From contig CAJTZH010000001.1 in the NCBI GenBank assembly GCA_910584325.1, forward strand, positions 1-64,000: 64,000 nucleotides of DNA, written 5' to 3'. The notes below the pieces were generated by a model. That model searched no databases. It was not told where the DNA came from and saw only the letters and a list, made by a program, of their open reading frames with translations. Position numbers and translations under genes: made by a program. Below are positions 1 through 8,817 of this stretch, in pieces (positions within the stretch are counted from its first letter, which is position 1; every line of letters begins with the position of its first letter). This stretch comes from an uncultured Lachnospiraceae bacterium. GTDB taxonomy: Bacteria; Bacillota; Clostridia; Lachnospirales; Lachnospiraceae.

Positions 1-237
1 CAGCACACCGTTAAATACTGTGACTCTGCCTGTCACTTCTACATAATCCAACGGTTCAAATTCACTGATTCCCGAAGAATTGGGATCCCAGATTTTGCAG
101 TCCAGCGTTCCCGTCTTATCCTGCAGAATTACATTTTCATATTCCTTGCCCGTTTTTGTCACTGCGCAGCTTTTCTGCTTACACAGATAAATTGAAGTAA
201 TCTTGTCACCGTCTCTCAGACTCTCTATATATTTCAT
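1..237 (-). CDS. yhaM: YhaM-like 3'-5' exoribonuclease, N-terminal part only (cut by window edge)
   Basis: The 79 visible codons start at ATG 237 behind a GGAGGAGCC ribosome binding site and run off the window at base 1. The visible part reads as an OB-fold nucleic-acid-binding domain: it opens MKYIESLRDGDK, then has a strand-rich stretch with LQDKTGTLDCKIWD and a YVEVTGRV strand. In YhaM-type proteins this domain precedes an HD-type nuclease domain of about 200 residues, which lies outside the window. The known family trims RNA and single-stranded DNA from the 3' end in the cytoplasm. The start is 14 bases after the stop of the HtrA-like gene, so the two are probably co-transcribed. The name rests on the N-terminal domain alone; another OB-fold protein is possible. 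Confidence 0.7.
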   Translation of the reverse strand, partial: MKYIESLRDGDKITSIYLCKQKSCAVTKTGKEYENVILQDKTGTLDCKIWDPNSSGISEFEPLDYVEVTGRVTVFNGVL

Positions 238-251
238 GGCTCCTCCAAACT

Positions 252-1523
252 CTATTCCTTCCCGCCAAGGGTAAGCGTATACTCAATCGGTACATACCCG
301 TTCTTTCCTCTGCGTGAAACCGTCACCGTCACTTCCGTGCCCGGTTCGAACTCACAGAGAGCTCTCTCGACATTATACACATTTGTAATCGTTCTCTTGC
401 TGATATCCGTTATAATATCACCATTCATAATTCCTGCGAAATACGCAGGCGAATTAATCTCTACGGAAGCAACATAGGCTCCCGACGGCATACTGTTTTC
501 CTTTGCGAACTCCTCGCTGATATCGTAACCGATAATTCCCATATATCCAATCGGTTTACGGTTACTTAAATTCTGAATACGAATTTTTAAATCGGAAATA
601 CCATACGCGACAATTCCGTTTTTAGAATACTTATTGCTGATATTTCCAATAAGCTGTCCGTTTTCGTTAAACAAAAACCCCGTACAGTCTGACTCTCCGT
701 CCATATTTGTATAAATCAATCCATGTCTGGAATCCACATCATACGTTATCTCTTTTGTACTGATTGCGATGCCGAAGTCTACTGCCGATTGAATCCCGTA
801 AAAACTGCCCATTGCAATCACCAGTTCCCCCTGCTTAAGCGTATAGGAATTTCCAAGTTCCGCAATTGCAAGCTTCTCCTTCGTTGATGTGGCAATATTA
901 TGGCGGGGTACCGCAATAACCGCCATATCTGTTATGGAGTCGGCAAGTACCAGTTCACCGTCAACCGTTGTATTATCAAAAAAGGTTATCTGAATGGAAT
1001 CGACGCTCTTAATGGCATAATCCGACAAAATAAGATATTCCACATCATTGTCCGCAATGATAATTCCCGGCAGTTCCTCCCTGTTCTGACGAATATCAAA
1101 AAGCGGGTCCTCTCTGTGGTTAATTGCAGTTATTGTCACCATGGAAGGATTAATTCCTTCAATAATACCCGACACATACTGATACGTCTCTATACCGGCT
1201 TCATTGTCCGTCTTATCCGGATTTTCCGCATTATTCCCGCTCTCTGTCTGCACCGTTCCCGGCTGCGTCTGTTCGGTATTGCTTTCCGTCTGGTGTTCGT
1301 CAAGCGGAATCGTAACCTCCTGCCGCTCATTGTCCGCAGTCTCGTTTTCTATGCCAACCGTTCTCACAATCGCAAGAAAAATAATGCTTGCCACGATTCC
1401 GATAAAAACAGCAGTAAGAAATAATTTACCAAGCTCAAACCAGAAACGGTATTTTACGCTGGGTTTTTCTTTAATTTTTTCCGTATACAAATCATATTTA
1501 TCCTGTCTATCTTCCATACGCAT
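252..1523 (-). CDS. Membrane-anchored HtrA/DegP-like protein with PDZ domain, catalytic triad apparently lost
   Basis: The protein has about 424 residues: a charged cytoplasmic N-terminus, one membrane helix (about residues 28-50, FLTAVFIGIVASIIFLAIV), a T/E/N-rich linker, a trypsin-like domain (about 105-320) and a C-terminal PDZ domain (about 325-424, with YMGIIGYD and INSPAYFAGIMNGD). This is HtrA architecture. When the motifs are lined up, only the Asp motif (SITDMAVI) looks intact. The usual TNNHVV reads LSDYAI, so His aligns with Tyr, and GNSGGPL reads SDCTGFL, so Ser aligns with Cys. A scaffold or sensor role outside the membrane is inferred. A start at 1523 (or 1517) is preferred because GAGGT lies just upstream; the open frame continues to 1667 but has no ribosome binding site there. 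It is divergent from mutS2. Confidence 0.75.
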   Translation of the reverse strand: MRMEDRQDKYDLYTEKIKEKPSVKYRFWFELGKLFLTAVFIGIVASIIFLAIVRTVGIENETADNERQEVTIPLDEHQTESNTEQTQPGTVQTESGNNAENPDKTDNEAGIETYQYVSGIIEGINPSMVTITAINHREDPLFDIRQNREELPGIIIADNDVEYLILSDYAIKSVDSIQITFFDNTTVDGELVLADSITDMAVIAVPRHNIATSTKEKLAIAELGNSYTLKQGELVIAMGSFYGIQSAVDFGIAISTKEITYDVDSRHGLIYTNMDGESDCTGFLFNENGQLIGNISNKYSKNGIVAYGISDLKIRIQNLSNRKPIGYMGIIGYDISEEFAKENSMPSGAYVASVEINSPAYFAGIMNGDIITDISKRTITNVYNVERALCEFEPGTEVTVTVSRRGKNGYVPIEYTLTLGGKE

Positions 1524-1619
1524 CGTACCTCGCACATTTATGTGATTATATAACGAAAATATGAACATTCTATTACTAACTTGTAAATATTGTTGGGAAA
1601 TATCTGTAGATTTTTCTTC

Positions 1620-1648
1620 TTGTTTTACCCCTTCAAATAATGTAAAAT
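1620..1648 (+). promoter_or_regulatory. Putative SigA promoter for mutS2
   Basis: TTGTTT (1620-1625) and TAAAAT (1643-1648) are separated by 17 bases, and mutS2 starts 35 bases downstream after an AAGGAAGG ribosome binding site. No other good pair was seen in the divergent intergenic region. Confidence 0.5.
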
Positions 1649-1683
1649 GAAAACTGTAGTTTATCAAGGAAGGAAAACCCGTT

Positions 1684-4050
1684 ATGAATACGAAATCTCT
1701 AAGAATTTTAGAGTTTAATAAAGTGATAGATTTACTGGTAAATCATGCCTCCTCAGAGAGCGGCAGGGCTATGTGCGCCAGACTGGTTCCGATGGATAAT
1801 ATTGCCGATATAGAAAGTGCCCTTACACAGACTGACGACGCATTAAGCCGCATCTTCGCCAAGGGAAGCGTCTCTTTTTCAGGTACAAAGGATATCTCGA
1901 TGTCCGTAAAACGTCTTGAAGTCAGCAGTACGCTGTCGGTCACGGAGCTGCTTGCCATCAGCTCTACGCTGGATGTCGCAGCGCGGGTGCGCTCGTATCT
2001 GCGGACAGAGAATGACGAAATCCGTTCCGACTCGCTTGACGCTTTTTTTGAAATGCTTGAACCTTTAACACCGTTCAATAACGAAATCAAACGCTGCATT
2101 ATCTCCGAGGAAGAAATCAGTGATGACGCCAGCAGCAGTTTAAAGACAATCCGCCGGCAGATGAAAAACGCCAATGAACGGATTCATTCTGAACTCAATT
2201 CCATATTAAATTCCCAGACCATGCGCGCTTATTTACAGGATGGCGTTGTCACGACCCGAAACGGCCGGTACTGCATCCCGGTAAAATCCGAATACAAGTC
2301 GCAGGTACAGGGAATGGTTCATGACCAGTCCTCCACCGGCTCAACATTTTTTATAGAACCGATGGCAATTGTACGGCTTAATAATGAAATCAAAGAACTG
2401 GAACTGAAAGAAAAAGAAGAAATTGAACGGATTCTGGCTGCCCTTTCCGCAGAAGCAGCGCAATACAGTACACAGCTTTTAACGGATTATCAGACGCTGA
2501 CCCGTCTGGATTTTATTTTTGCCAAAGGCTCTTTCGCCAAAGCGTATAACTGTTTCATGCCGGTCATGAACACGGAGGGAATTATTCGTATTAAACAAGG
2601 CAGGCACCCTCTGATTGACCGCAGTAAAATTGTTCCTATTGATATCCATCTTGGCAGCGAATTTGATACGTTAATTATCACCGGTCCAAACACCGGTGGT
2701 AAAACCGTTACCCTCAAAACCGTGGGACTGCTTACATTGATGGGACAGTCAGGGCTGCACATACCGGCGCGGGAAGGCTCCACACTGTCCGTTTTCCGTG
2801 AAATTTTTGCAGATATCGGAGACGAGCAGAGCATTGAGCAGAGTCTTAGTACCTTCTCCTCGCATATGCGTAATATTGTCAATATTTTAAACCACGCCGA
2901 CACACAGACTCTGGTTTTATTTGATGAATTATGCGCAGGCACGGACCCAACCGAAGGAGCCGCCCTTGCCATTTCCATTATAGACAAACTGCACAGACAG
3001 GGCATCCGTACCCTCGCGACGACACATTACAGCGAAATCAAGCTATACGCGCTGTCAGAACCAGGTGTCGCTAATGCCTGCTGTGAATTTGACGTTGAGA
3101 CTTTAAGCCCTACTTACCGGCTGCTTATCGGTATTCCGGGCAAAAGCAACGCATTTGCGATTTCCGGCAAGCTCGGATTGTCCACGGATATTATCGAAGC
3201 GGCTTCCGCACGCATCGGCGCGGATGACAAAGCGTTTGAGGATTTAATTTCCGACTTGGAAACAAGCCGCGTAACCATCGAAAGGGAACGGGAAGAGATT
3301 GAAACCTATAAAAAAGAAGTAAAAGAACTGCGTGAACGTCTTGCCGCCAAAAACGAGCGCATAGACGAACGGCGTGACAAGATTCTCAAAGACGCCAACG
3401 AACAGGCCGCTAAAATCCTGCGCGAAGCAAAAGAATATGCCGACGAGGCGATTAAGACATTTAACAGACACGGACTAACTGCAAAGGAAATGGAAGAACA
3501 GCGTAGTAAAATCCGCGAGAAAAAAGAAAAAGCCGAAGCTAAACTCGTTCTGAAAAACAGCGGTAAAAAAACAAAAAAAATTTCCGCTTCCGATTTAATT
3601 ATCGGCACAAGAGTCAAAGTGCTTTCACTGAATCTCGAAGGAACCGTCAGCACGCTTCCAAACCCGAAGGGCGACCTGTATGTCCAGATGGGAATCCTTC
3701 GTTCACAGGTCAACCTGAAGGATTTGGAGATTTTACAGGATAAGGAAGATACGGTCACCGGTACGAAAACAAGCGCGGGAAAAATCAAACTGAACAAGAC
3801 AATGAGCATTTCACAGGAAATTAATTTAATTGGACTGACAGTGGACGAAGCGATGGTTGAGCTTGATAAATACCTGGACGACGCATATTTATCCAAAATT
3901 CCCCAGGTCCGCATTGTACACGGAAAAGGCACCGGAGCACTGCGCAGCGCTGTACACAACAAATTGAAACGAACAAAGTATATTAAAGAATTCCGTCTCG
4001 GCGTATTCGGTGAAGGCGAGACCGGTGTGACAATCGCCGAATTTAAATAG
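1684..4050 (+). CDS. mutS2: MutS2 DNA-binding ATPase/endonuclease
   Basis: At 788 residues it has the usual MutS2 length and order. There is a clamp/lever region without a mismatch-recognition domain, an ABC-type ATPase with Walker A GPNTGGKTVT (near residue 335) and a Walker B/signature region (LVLFDELCAGTDPTEGAA), a long Lys/Glu coiled coil (about 515-630), and a C-terminal Smr domain with HGKGTGALR. The family binds branched DNA and limits recombination; in Bacillus it also splits collided ribosomes. It acts in the cytoplasm. The next gene, a response regulator, starts 11 bases after the stop behind GGAGG, so mutS2 and the two-component genes are likely one operon. Confidence 0.97.
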   Translation: MNTKSLRILEFNKVIDLLVNHASSESGRAMCARLVPMDNIADIESALTQTDDALSRIFAKGSVSFSGTKDISMSVKRLEVSSTLSVTELLAISSTLDVAARVRSYLRTENDEIRSDSLDAFFEMLEPLTPFNNEIKRCIISEEEISDDASSSLKTIRRQMKNANERIHSELNSILNSQTMRAYLQDGVVTTRNGRYCIPVKSEYKSQVQGMVHDQSSTGSTFFIEPMAIVRLNNEIKELELKEKEEIERILAALSAEAAQYSTQLLTDYQTLTRLDFIFAKGSFAKAYNCFMPVMNTEGIIRIKQGRHPLIDRSKIVPIDIHLGSEFDTLIITGPNTGGKTVTLKTVGLLTLMGQSGLHIPAREGSTLSVFREIFADIGDEQSIEQSLSTFSSHMRNIVNILNHADTQTLVLFDELCAGTDPTEGAALAISIIDKLHRQGIRTLATTHYSEIKLYALSEPGVANACCEFDVETLSPTYRLLIGIPGKSNAFAISGKLGLSTDIIEAASARIGADDKAFEDLISDLETSRVTIEREREEIETYKKEVKELRERLAAKNERIDERRDKILKDANEQAAKILREAKEYADEAIKTFNRHGLTAKEMEEQRSKIREKKEKAEAKLVLKNSGKKTKKISASDLIIGTRVKVLSLNLEGTVSTLPNPKGDLYVQMGILRSQVNLKDLEILQDKEDTVTGTKTSAGKIKLNKTMSISQEINLIGLTVDEAMVELDKYLDDAYLSKIPQVRIVHGKGTGALRSAVHNKLKRTKYIKEFRLGVFGEGETGVTIAEFK

Positions 4051-4060
4051 GAGGAGAACT

Positions 4061-4759
4061 ATGGCTTCAAAACAGAAAATCCTGATAGTAGATGACGATA
4101 ACAACATTGCTGAATTAATCTCCCTATACCTCACGAAAGAATGCTACGAAACGCAGATTGTAAATGACGGAGAACGGGCGCTGACAGCAGCTGCTTCATT
4201 TGCTCCGAACCTCATTCTCTTAGATTTAATGCTGCCTGGTATGGACGGTTATCAGGTATGCCGGGAAATCCGCAAGGGTTCCAACATTCCGATTATTATG
4301 CTGTCGGCAAAAGGGGAAACATTTGACAAAGTACTCGGACTGGAACTGGGCGCAGACGACTATATGATAAAGCCGTTCGACTCAAAAGAGCTGGTTGCGC
4401 GTGTAAAAGCGGTTCTCAGACGGTATCAGCCTGCTGCGGCGCCGGTGGAGGATAATTCAAATTATGTAGAATACCCTGATTTAATTATTAACCTTTCGAA
4501 TTATTCCGTCATTTATCAGGGCAAGTCAATTGATATGCCTCCAAAAGAGCTGGAATTATTATATTTTCTTGCAGCCTCTCCAAACCAGGTATTTACAAGA
4601 GAGCAGCTCCTCGACCATATCTGGGGATATGAATATATGGGAGATACCCGTACCGTTGACGTTCATGTAAAACGGGTCCGTGAAAAAATCCATGACCATG
4701 AAAAATGGAATCTTTCTACCGTATGGGGTATTGGATACAAATTTGAAGTCAGAAAATAA
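4061..4759 (+). CDS. OmpR/PhoB-type response regulator
   Basis: The 232-residue protein has a receiver domain (about 5-120) with the acidic pocket DDD near residue 11, the phosphoacceptor Asp about 55 in ILLDLMLPG, and the conserved Lys in MIKPFD. An OmpR-type winged helix follows (about 135-230), ending in the typical RTVDVHVKRVREKI and VWGIGYKFE signatures. It is a transcription factor switched on by phosphorylation from the kinase encoded 16 bases downstream. GGAGGAG precedes the start. Its targets cannot be told from the sequence. Confidence 0.95.
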   Translation: MASKQKILIVDDDNNIAELISLYLTKECYETQIVNDGERALTAAASFAPNLILLDLMLPGMDGYQVCREIRKGSNIPIIMLSAKGETFDKVLGLELGADDYMIKPFDSKELVARVKAVLRRYQPAAAPVEDNSNYVEYPDLIINLSNYSVIYQGKSIDMPPKELELLYFLAASPNQVFTREQLLDHIWGYEYMGDTRTVDVHVKRVREKIHDHEKWNLSTVWGIGYKFEVRK

Positions 4760-4774
4760 AACAGGAGTACGGCA

Positions 4775-6190
4775 ATGCGTAACACAATACTAAACAAATT
4801 TATCTTTACATACATTACAATCATTATTTTAGCCTTCTTTTGTGTCGCCGTGATTTCCTACCGCATTGACTACCGAAAAGAACTCACCGCCGCTTCTGAC
4901 AACATGTACCGGCAGGCCGCGTTTATTTCAAATGGTTATGCCGGATACTACTATTCGGGCGTTACATCACTGGAGCGGCTTACTACCGAGCTTATGACCG
5001 TAGCTGCCTACAACGATACTGTCATTATGCTGTTAGACCCTTATGGCGAAATTTTGTTAAATACATACGAGCCTGTTTTACCGGATGCTCCTGTTATCAT
5101 CGAGGCATTCGACCCTATTGAAAGCGGAACGCACCGCTATACAATCGATAATTTTTACGGTTATTTTTCGGAAGAACACCTGACGGTTCTCGCGCCTGTC
5201 ACTTTCAACCTGAAAATCCGCGGTTATGTATTAATACATAAATCCATTGATTCCATTAAAGCGGAGCTGGCGCCTATTTTTAATACCAACTACATCACAC
5301 TCATTATGTGCATGATACTGACATTATTTCCTATTTTCATTGTTTACTTTGATTATCACCGGCCGATTAAGGAGATCACCCTTGCCGTAAAAGAGTTTGG
5401 TCACGGCAATTTAAAATACAGGCTCCGCGAATACAATGACGACGAAATCGGACGTCTGGCCGCCTCACTGACTTATATGTCCAAACAGCTTTATGAAATG
5501 GACGAATCACAGAAAAAATTTGTCGCCAATGTCTCCCATGACTTCCGCTCTCCGCTTACTTCAATCAAAGGATACTTAGAGGCAATCCTTGACGGAACCA
5601 TTCCGCATGAGATGCAGGACAAATACTTGAATATTGTGATTTCGGAGACAGAACGTCTGAGTAAGCTGACTAATAATCTGCTTACGCTGAATAATATTGA
5701 TTCAAGAAAAACGCGCCTGAATTTAGAGGTCTTTGATATTAATTCCGTGATTAAGCGGACCATTGAGACATTTGAAGGAACCTGCAGCAATAAAGGAGTA
5801 AAATTCGAATTAACCTTTTGCGCCAAATCGCTTCCCGTTTACGCAGATTTAGAAAAAATCAATCAGGTACTTTACAATCTGATTGATAACGCAATTAAGT
5901 TCAGCAATCACAATTCCACGATTTTTATAACCGTAACGGAACGGATTGAAAAAGCTTTTATTTCCGTGAAAGACACCGGCATCGGCATACCGAAAGAATC
6001 AATCAATAAAATATGGGAACGGTTTTACAAAACAGACCTTTCCAGAGGAAAAGACAAAAAAGGAACAGGTCTCGGCCTGTCCATTGTAAAAGAAATTATT
6101 AATACGCATGAAGAAAATATTGATGTTATCAGCACCGAAGGCGTCGGTACCGAATTTACATTTTCTCTTACAAAATATGTGGAAAAATAA
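4775..6190 (+). CDS. Sensor histidine kinase paired with the upstream regulator
   Basis: The 471-residue membrane kinase has one helix at the N-terminus (about 9-28), an extracytoplasmic sensor of about 140 residues, a second helix (about 172-192), a HAMP segment (about 193-245), a HisKA domain with phosphoacceptor His about 255 in NVSHDFRSPL, and a HATPase domain with the N box (LIDNAIKFS), G1 box (DTGIGIP) and GTGLGLSI. All key residues are present, so it should be active. The sensor domain was not recognised and its signal is unknown. The last codons lie in an inverted repeat shared with the convergent trmL gene. Confidence 0.94.
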   Translation: MRNTILNKFIFTYITIIILAFFCVAVISYRIDYRKELTAASDNMYRQAAFISNGYAGYYYSGVTSLERLTTELMTVAAYNDTVIMLLDPYGEILLNTYEPVLPDAPVIIEAFDPIESGTHRYTIDNFYGYFSEEHLTVLAPVTFNLKIRGYVLIHKSIDSIKAELAPIFNTNYITLIMCMILTLFPIFIVYFDYHRPIKEITLAVKEFGHGNLKYRLREYNDDEIGRLAASLTYMSKQLYEMDESQKKFVANVSHDFRSPLTSIKGYLEAILDGTIPHEMQDKYLNIVISETERLSKLTNNLLTLNNIDSRKTRLNLEVFDINSVIKRTIETFEGTCSNKGVKFELTFCAKSLPVYADLEKINQVLYNLIDNAIKFSNHNSTIFITVTERIEKAFISVKDTGIGIPKESINKIWERFYKTDLSRGKDKKGTGLGLSIVKEIINTHEENIDVISTEGVGTEFTFSLTKYVEK

Positions 6191-6211
6191 TTATTTCCAT
6201 TCATATTTTGT
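6170..6211. terminator. Inverted repeat serving both convergent genes
   Basis: ACAAAATATG (6170-6179) pairs with CATATTTTGT (6202-6211), and GGAAA (6181-6185) pairs with TTTCC (6194-6198). The repeat spans the stop codons of the kinase (plus) and trmL (minus), so both proteins end in similar residues (TKYVEK and TKYEWK). A bidirectional termination role is inferred; flanking T-runs are short. Confidence 0.5.
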
Positions 6212-6685
6212 AAGATGCCCCTGTAAATTCATGTTCTCAAAATGATTCTGGCGCAGCGCTTCGTATAACACAATCGCTACGGAATTCGACAAATTAAGGG
6301 AACGAATCTCGCCTGTCATCGGTATCCGCATACAGTTTTCCTGATTTTCAAGGAGAATATTCTCAGGAATCCCCGCGCTCTCTTTACCAAACATGATAAA
6401 GCAGTCCGGCTCAAACCGGATGTCCGAATAGGTCTTTGGCGCCTTTGTCGTTGCCATATATACTTTCGCGCCCGGATTCTTTTCAAGAAAATCCCGGTAA
6501 TTATCATACACCGTAACGTCAAGCAAAGGCCAGTAATCCAGTCCGGCTCTCTTCAGCATCTTATCGTTAATATGAAAACCAAGCGGTTCAATCAGATGAA
6601 GACGCGCATTGGCAGCAACACATGTTCTCCCTATATTTCCTGTATTCGCAGGCATTTCCGGTTCAAGCAATACAATGTTTAACAT
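6191..6685 (-). CDS. trmL: tRNA (cytidine/uridine 34-2'-O)-methyltransferase TrmL (SPOUT)
   Basis: The 164-residue SPOUT methyltransferase methylates the wobble nucleotide of certain leucine tRNAs using S-adenosylmethionine. Family signatures are visible: LLEPEMPANTGNIGRTC at the start, a KESAGIPE motif in the middle, and IPMTGEIRSLNLSNSVAIVLYE near the end, which forms the cofactor knot. ATG 6685 behind AGGAG is chosen over an upstream in-frame start because known TrmL proteins begin at this MLNIVLLEP motif. It starts 2 bases before the end of the cheX-like gene, which suggests co-transcription. Confidence 0.93.
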   Translation of the reverse strand: MLNIVLLEPEMPANTGNIGRTCVAANARLHLIEPLGFHINDKMLKRAGLDYWPLLDVTVYDNYRDFLEKNPGAKVYMATTKAPKTYSDIRFEPDCFIMFGKESAGIPENILLENQENCMRIPMTGEIRSLNLSNSVAIVLYEALRQNHFENMNLQGHLTKYEWK

Positions 6686-6686
6686 A

Positions 6687-7157
6687 TCACTCCTGTTTAA
6701 TCGCAATATCTAATTCTATAACCTTGTTATCGCCATACATCAACGGAACACAGATATTCTTTGCATAAGACGTCATCATTGAAATCCCTCCCCTGCACAC
6801 GGTAGGCGGAGTAATATCAATTCCGATACCTTTCGTTGAAAGAATCGTTGCCGCATTTCCCATTATCATATTTCCAAGTTCACTAATCGCGCTCATTGAA
6901 AGCTCATTCATCTCCGTAATCGGCATCATAATCATCTTGGATGCAATATCACAAGCAACATCCAAGGCAAATCCGATTACCACCTGTCCTCTCATTTCAC
7001 CTGTTACACCAATCATAATAATGATAGAATCGTTTGAAAATTCTGTTGTCTTAACATATGGCTTTCCGACTTTGGTATCCACCTGACACATATTCTTCAT
7101 AATGCTGGACGCTGCCATCAAAAATGGATTTATAAATTCCACATTTACCCCTGCCAT
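6687..7157 (-). CDS. cheX: CheX-like CheY-phosphate phosphatase
   Basis: The 156-residue protein resembles CheX of the CheC/CheX/FliY family, which removes phosphate from CheY-type receivers. The conserved active helix motif ExxN appears in SAISELGNMIMGNA. No membrane segment or signal peptide is seen. A good ribosome binding site (GGAGG) precedes ATG 7157. No flagellar or chemotaxis gene is nearby, so it may act on another response regulator. It sits between an aminotransferase gene and trmL with small gaps. Confidence 0.85.
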   Translation of the reverse strand: MAGVNVEFINPFLMAASSIMKNMCQVDTKVGKPYVKTTEFSNDSIIIMIGVTGEMRGQVVIGFALDVACDIASKMIMMPITEMNELSMSAISELGNMIMGNAATILSTKGIGIDITPPTVCRGGISMMTSYAKNICVPLMYGDNKVIELDIAIKQE

Positions 7158-7171
7158 GAGACATCCTCCTT

Positions 7172-8338
7172 TTACTCTATGGTATCTAGTCTTTTGATGA
7201 AATTTGATAATCTCCCTAACGCTTCTTTCAGATTATCTATGGAATACGCATAAGAAATTCTCAGGTATCCCTCTCCGCAATCACCGAATGCCGTTCCCGG
7301 CACTACGGCGACCTTCTCCTCATTCAATAAACGGGTAGCAAACTCATCCGAAGTCATTCCGAATTTCCTGATACAAGGAAAAACATAGAATGCCCCAAAC
7401 GGTTCAAAGCAATCAAGCCCCATTTCCCTGAACGCATTGAGAAGAAATCTTCTTCTCTGATTATACGCCTCAACCATCTTCGCCACTTCTTCGTCACAGC
7501 TGCGCAATGCCTCTACTGCCGCAAACTGGCTGGTAGTCGGCGCACACATAATTGCAAACTGATGTATCTTCACCATCTGTTCCATAATCATCCGCGGTCC
7601 CGCAGCATATCCAAGCCGCCACCCTGTCATGGCAAACGCTTTGGAAAAACCGTTAATTACCACAGTTCTCTCCGCCATACCCGGCAGTTCGGCAATTGAT
7701 ACATGTCTGTCACAATATGTAAGTTCCGCGTAAATCTCATCCGATATTACAAAAATATCTTTTTCTCTGATGACATCCGCAATCGCCATCAGTTCATCTC
7801 TATTCATTATAGCACCGGTTGGATTATTTGGGAATGGCAAAATCAAAACCTTTGTTTTTTCTGTAATTGCATCCAAAAGCTCCTGTGCCGTCAGCTTGAA
7901 TTCATTCTCCGCTTTCAGGTTGACAATGACCGGTTTCGCGTCGGCAAGCACCGCGCACGGCAGATACGAAACATAACTTGGCTGCGGAATAATCACTTCC
8001 TCACCCGGGTTAATCATGGCCCGCAGCGCCAAATCAATCGCCTCGCTGCCGCCCACGGTTACCAGTACCTGCTCAAACTGATATTCTAAATGATATTTTC
8101 TTTTCAGGTAAACGCATATCTCCTCGCGCAGTTCTTTAAGACCTGCGTTGGATGTATAAAATGTTCTCCCCTTCTCAAGAGAATAAATTCCTTCTTCGCG
8201 TATCCTCCACGGCGTATCAAAATCCGGTTCTCCGACGCCCAGAGAAATCGCGTCTTTCATTTCGCTGACAATATCAAAAAACTTTCGGATACCCGACGGC
8301 TGAATCTGTACCGCCTTGTCTGATAATGGATTTCTCAT
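7172..8338 (-). CDS. PLP-dependent class I/II aminotransferase
   Basis: The 388-residue fold-type I aminotransferase has the hinge motif FPNNPTGA, the Asp of ISDEIYAEL, and the PLP-binding Lys in NGFSKAFAMTGWRLG. A conserved Arg for the substrate carboxylate is near the end (YLRISYA). These are aspartate/aromatic-type signatures, but the amino acid used cannot be decided. Its ATG overlaps the stop of the Lrp-type regulator gene as ATGA, and its own ribosome binding site is weak, so translation is probably coupled. The regulator upstream may sense the amino acid this enzyme handles. Confidence 0.92.
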   Translation of the reverse strand: MRNPLSDKAVQIQPSGIRKFFDIVSEMKDAISLGVGEPDFDTPWRIREEGIYSLEKGRTFYTSNAGLKELREEICVYLKRKYHLEYQFEQVLVTVGGSEAIDLALRAMINPGEEVIIPQPSYVSYLPCAVLADAKPVIVNLKAENEFKLTAQELLDAITEKTKVLILPFPNNPTGAIMNRDELMAIADVIREKDIFVISDEIYAELTYCDRHVSIAELPGMAERTVVINGFSKAFAMTGWRLGYAAGPRMIMEQMVKIHQFAIMCAPTTSQFAAVEALRSCDEEVAKMVEAYNQRRRFLLNAFREMGLDCFEPFGAFYVFPCIRKFGMTSDEFATRLLNEEKVAVVPGTAFGDCGEGYLRISYAYSIDNLKEALGRLSNFIKRLDTIE

Positions 8339-8817
8339 GGCGTCACAAGTATCCTTTCATCCTTATTTTCCTTCTCCAACGCAACGCCGTATACTTTGTA
8401 CTTCTTTAAAACAAAATGCGTCGCTGTACTCAGTACGCCGTCTATTGTTGCCAGCTTGCCTGAAACAAACAGCGCCACGTCCTTCATGCTCTTGCCTTCT
8501 ATAATCACCGTAAAATCAAAACCACCCGACATCAGATACAAAGACGAAACTTCACTATAATTATAAATGCGCTCCGCCAGATTATCAAATCCATGCCCTC
8601 TCTGAGGCGCCACCTTCACTTCAATCAAGGCGGTTACTTTCTCCTCCGTAGTCTTATCCCAGTTAATAATCGTATTATAACCGCAGATAATATGTTCTTT
8701 CTCCATCTGCGCAATCTCATTGGCAAGTTCCGCCTCGTCAATATCCAAAAGAACTGCCAGGTCCTTTAAATCAATTCTCCCGTTTTGTTCAAGCATTGTT
8801 AATATTTTCTTTCTCAT
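8335..8817 (-). CDS. Lrp/AsnC-family transcriptional regulator
   Basis: The 160-residue protein has an N-terminal winged helix (about 1-55) with an LKDLAVLLDIDEAELANEI helix-turn-helix, and a C-terminal RAM ligand-binding domain (about 65-145) with the GGFDFTVIIEG core. Lrp/AsnC proteins bind amino acids and form octamers on DNA. ATG 8817 is chosen because GGAGAGG lies about 9 bases upstream; the open frame starts 18 bases earlier without a site. The gene overlaps the AIR-synthase-like gene upstream by 29 bases and the aminotransferase downstream by 4 bases, so the three form a tight operon. Confidence 0.9.
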   Translation of the reverse strand: MRKKILTMLEQNGRIDLKDLAVLLDIDEAELANEIAQMEKEHIICGYNTIINWDKTTEEKVTALIEVKVAPQRGHGFDNLAERIYNYSEVSSLYLMSGGFDFTVIIEGKSMKDVALFVSGKLATIDGVLSTATHFVLKKYKVYGVALEKENKDERILVTP

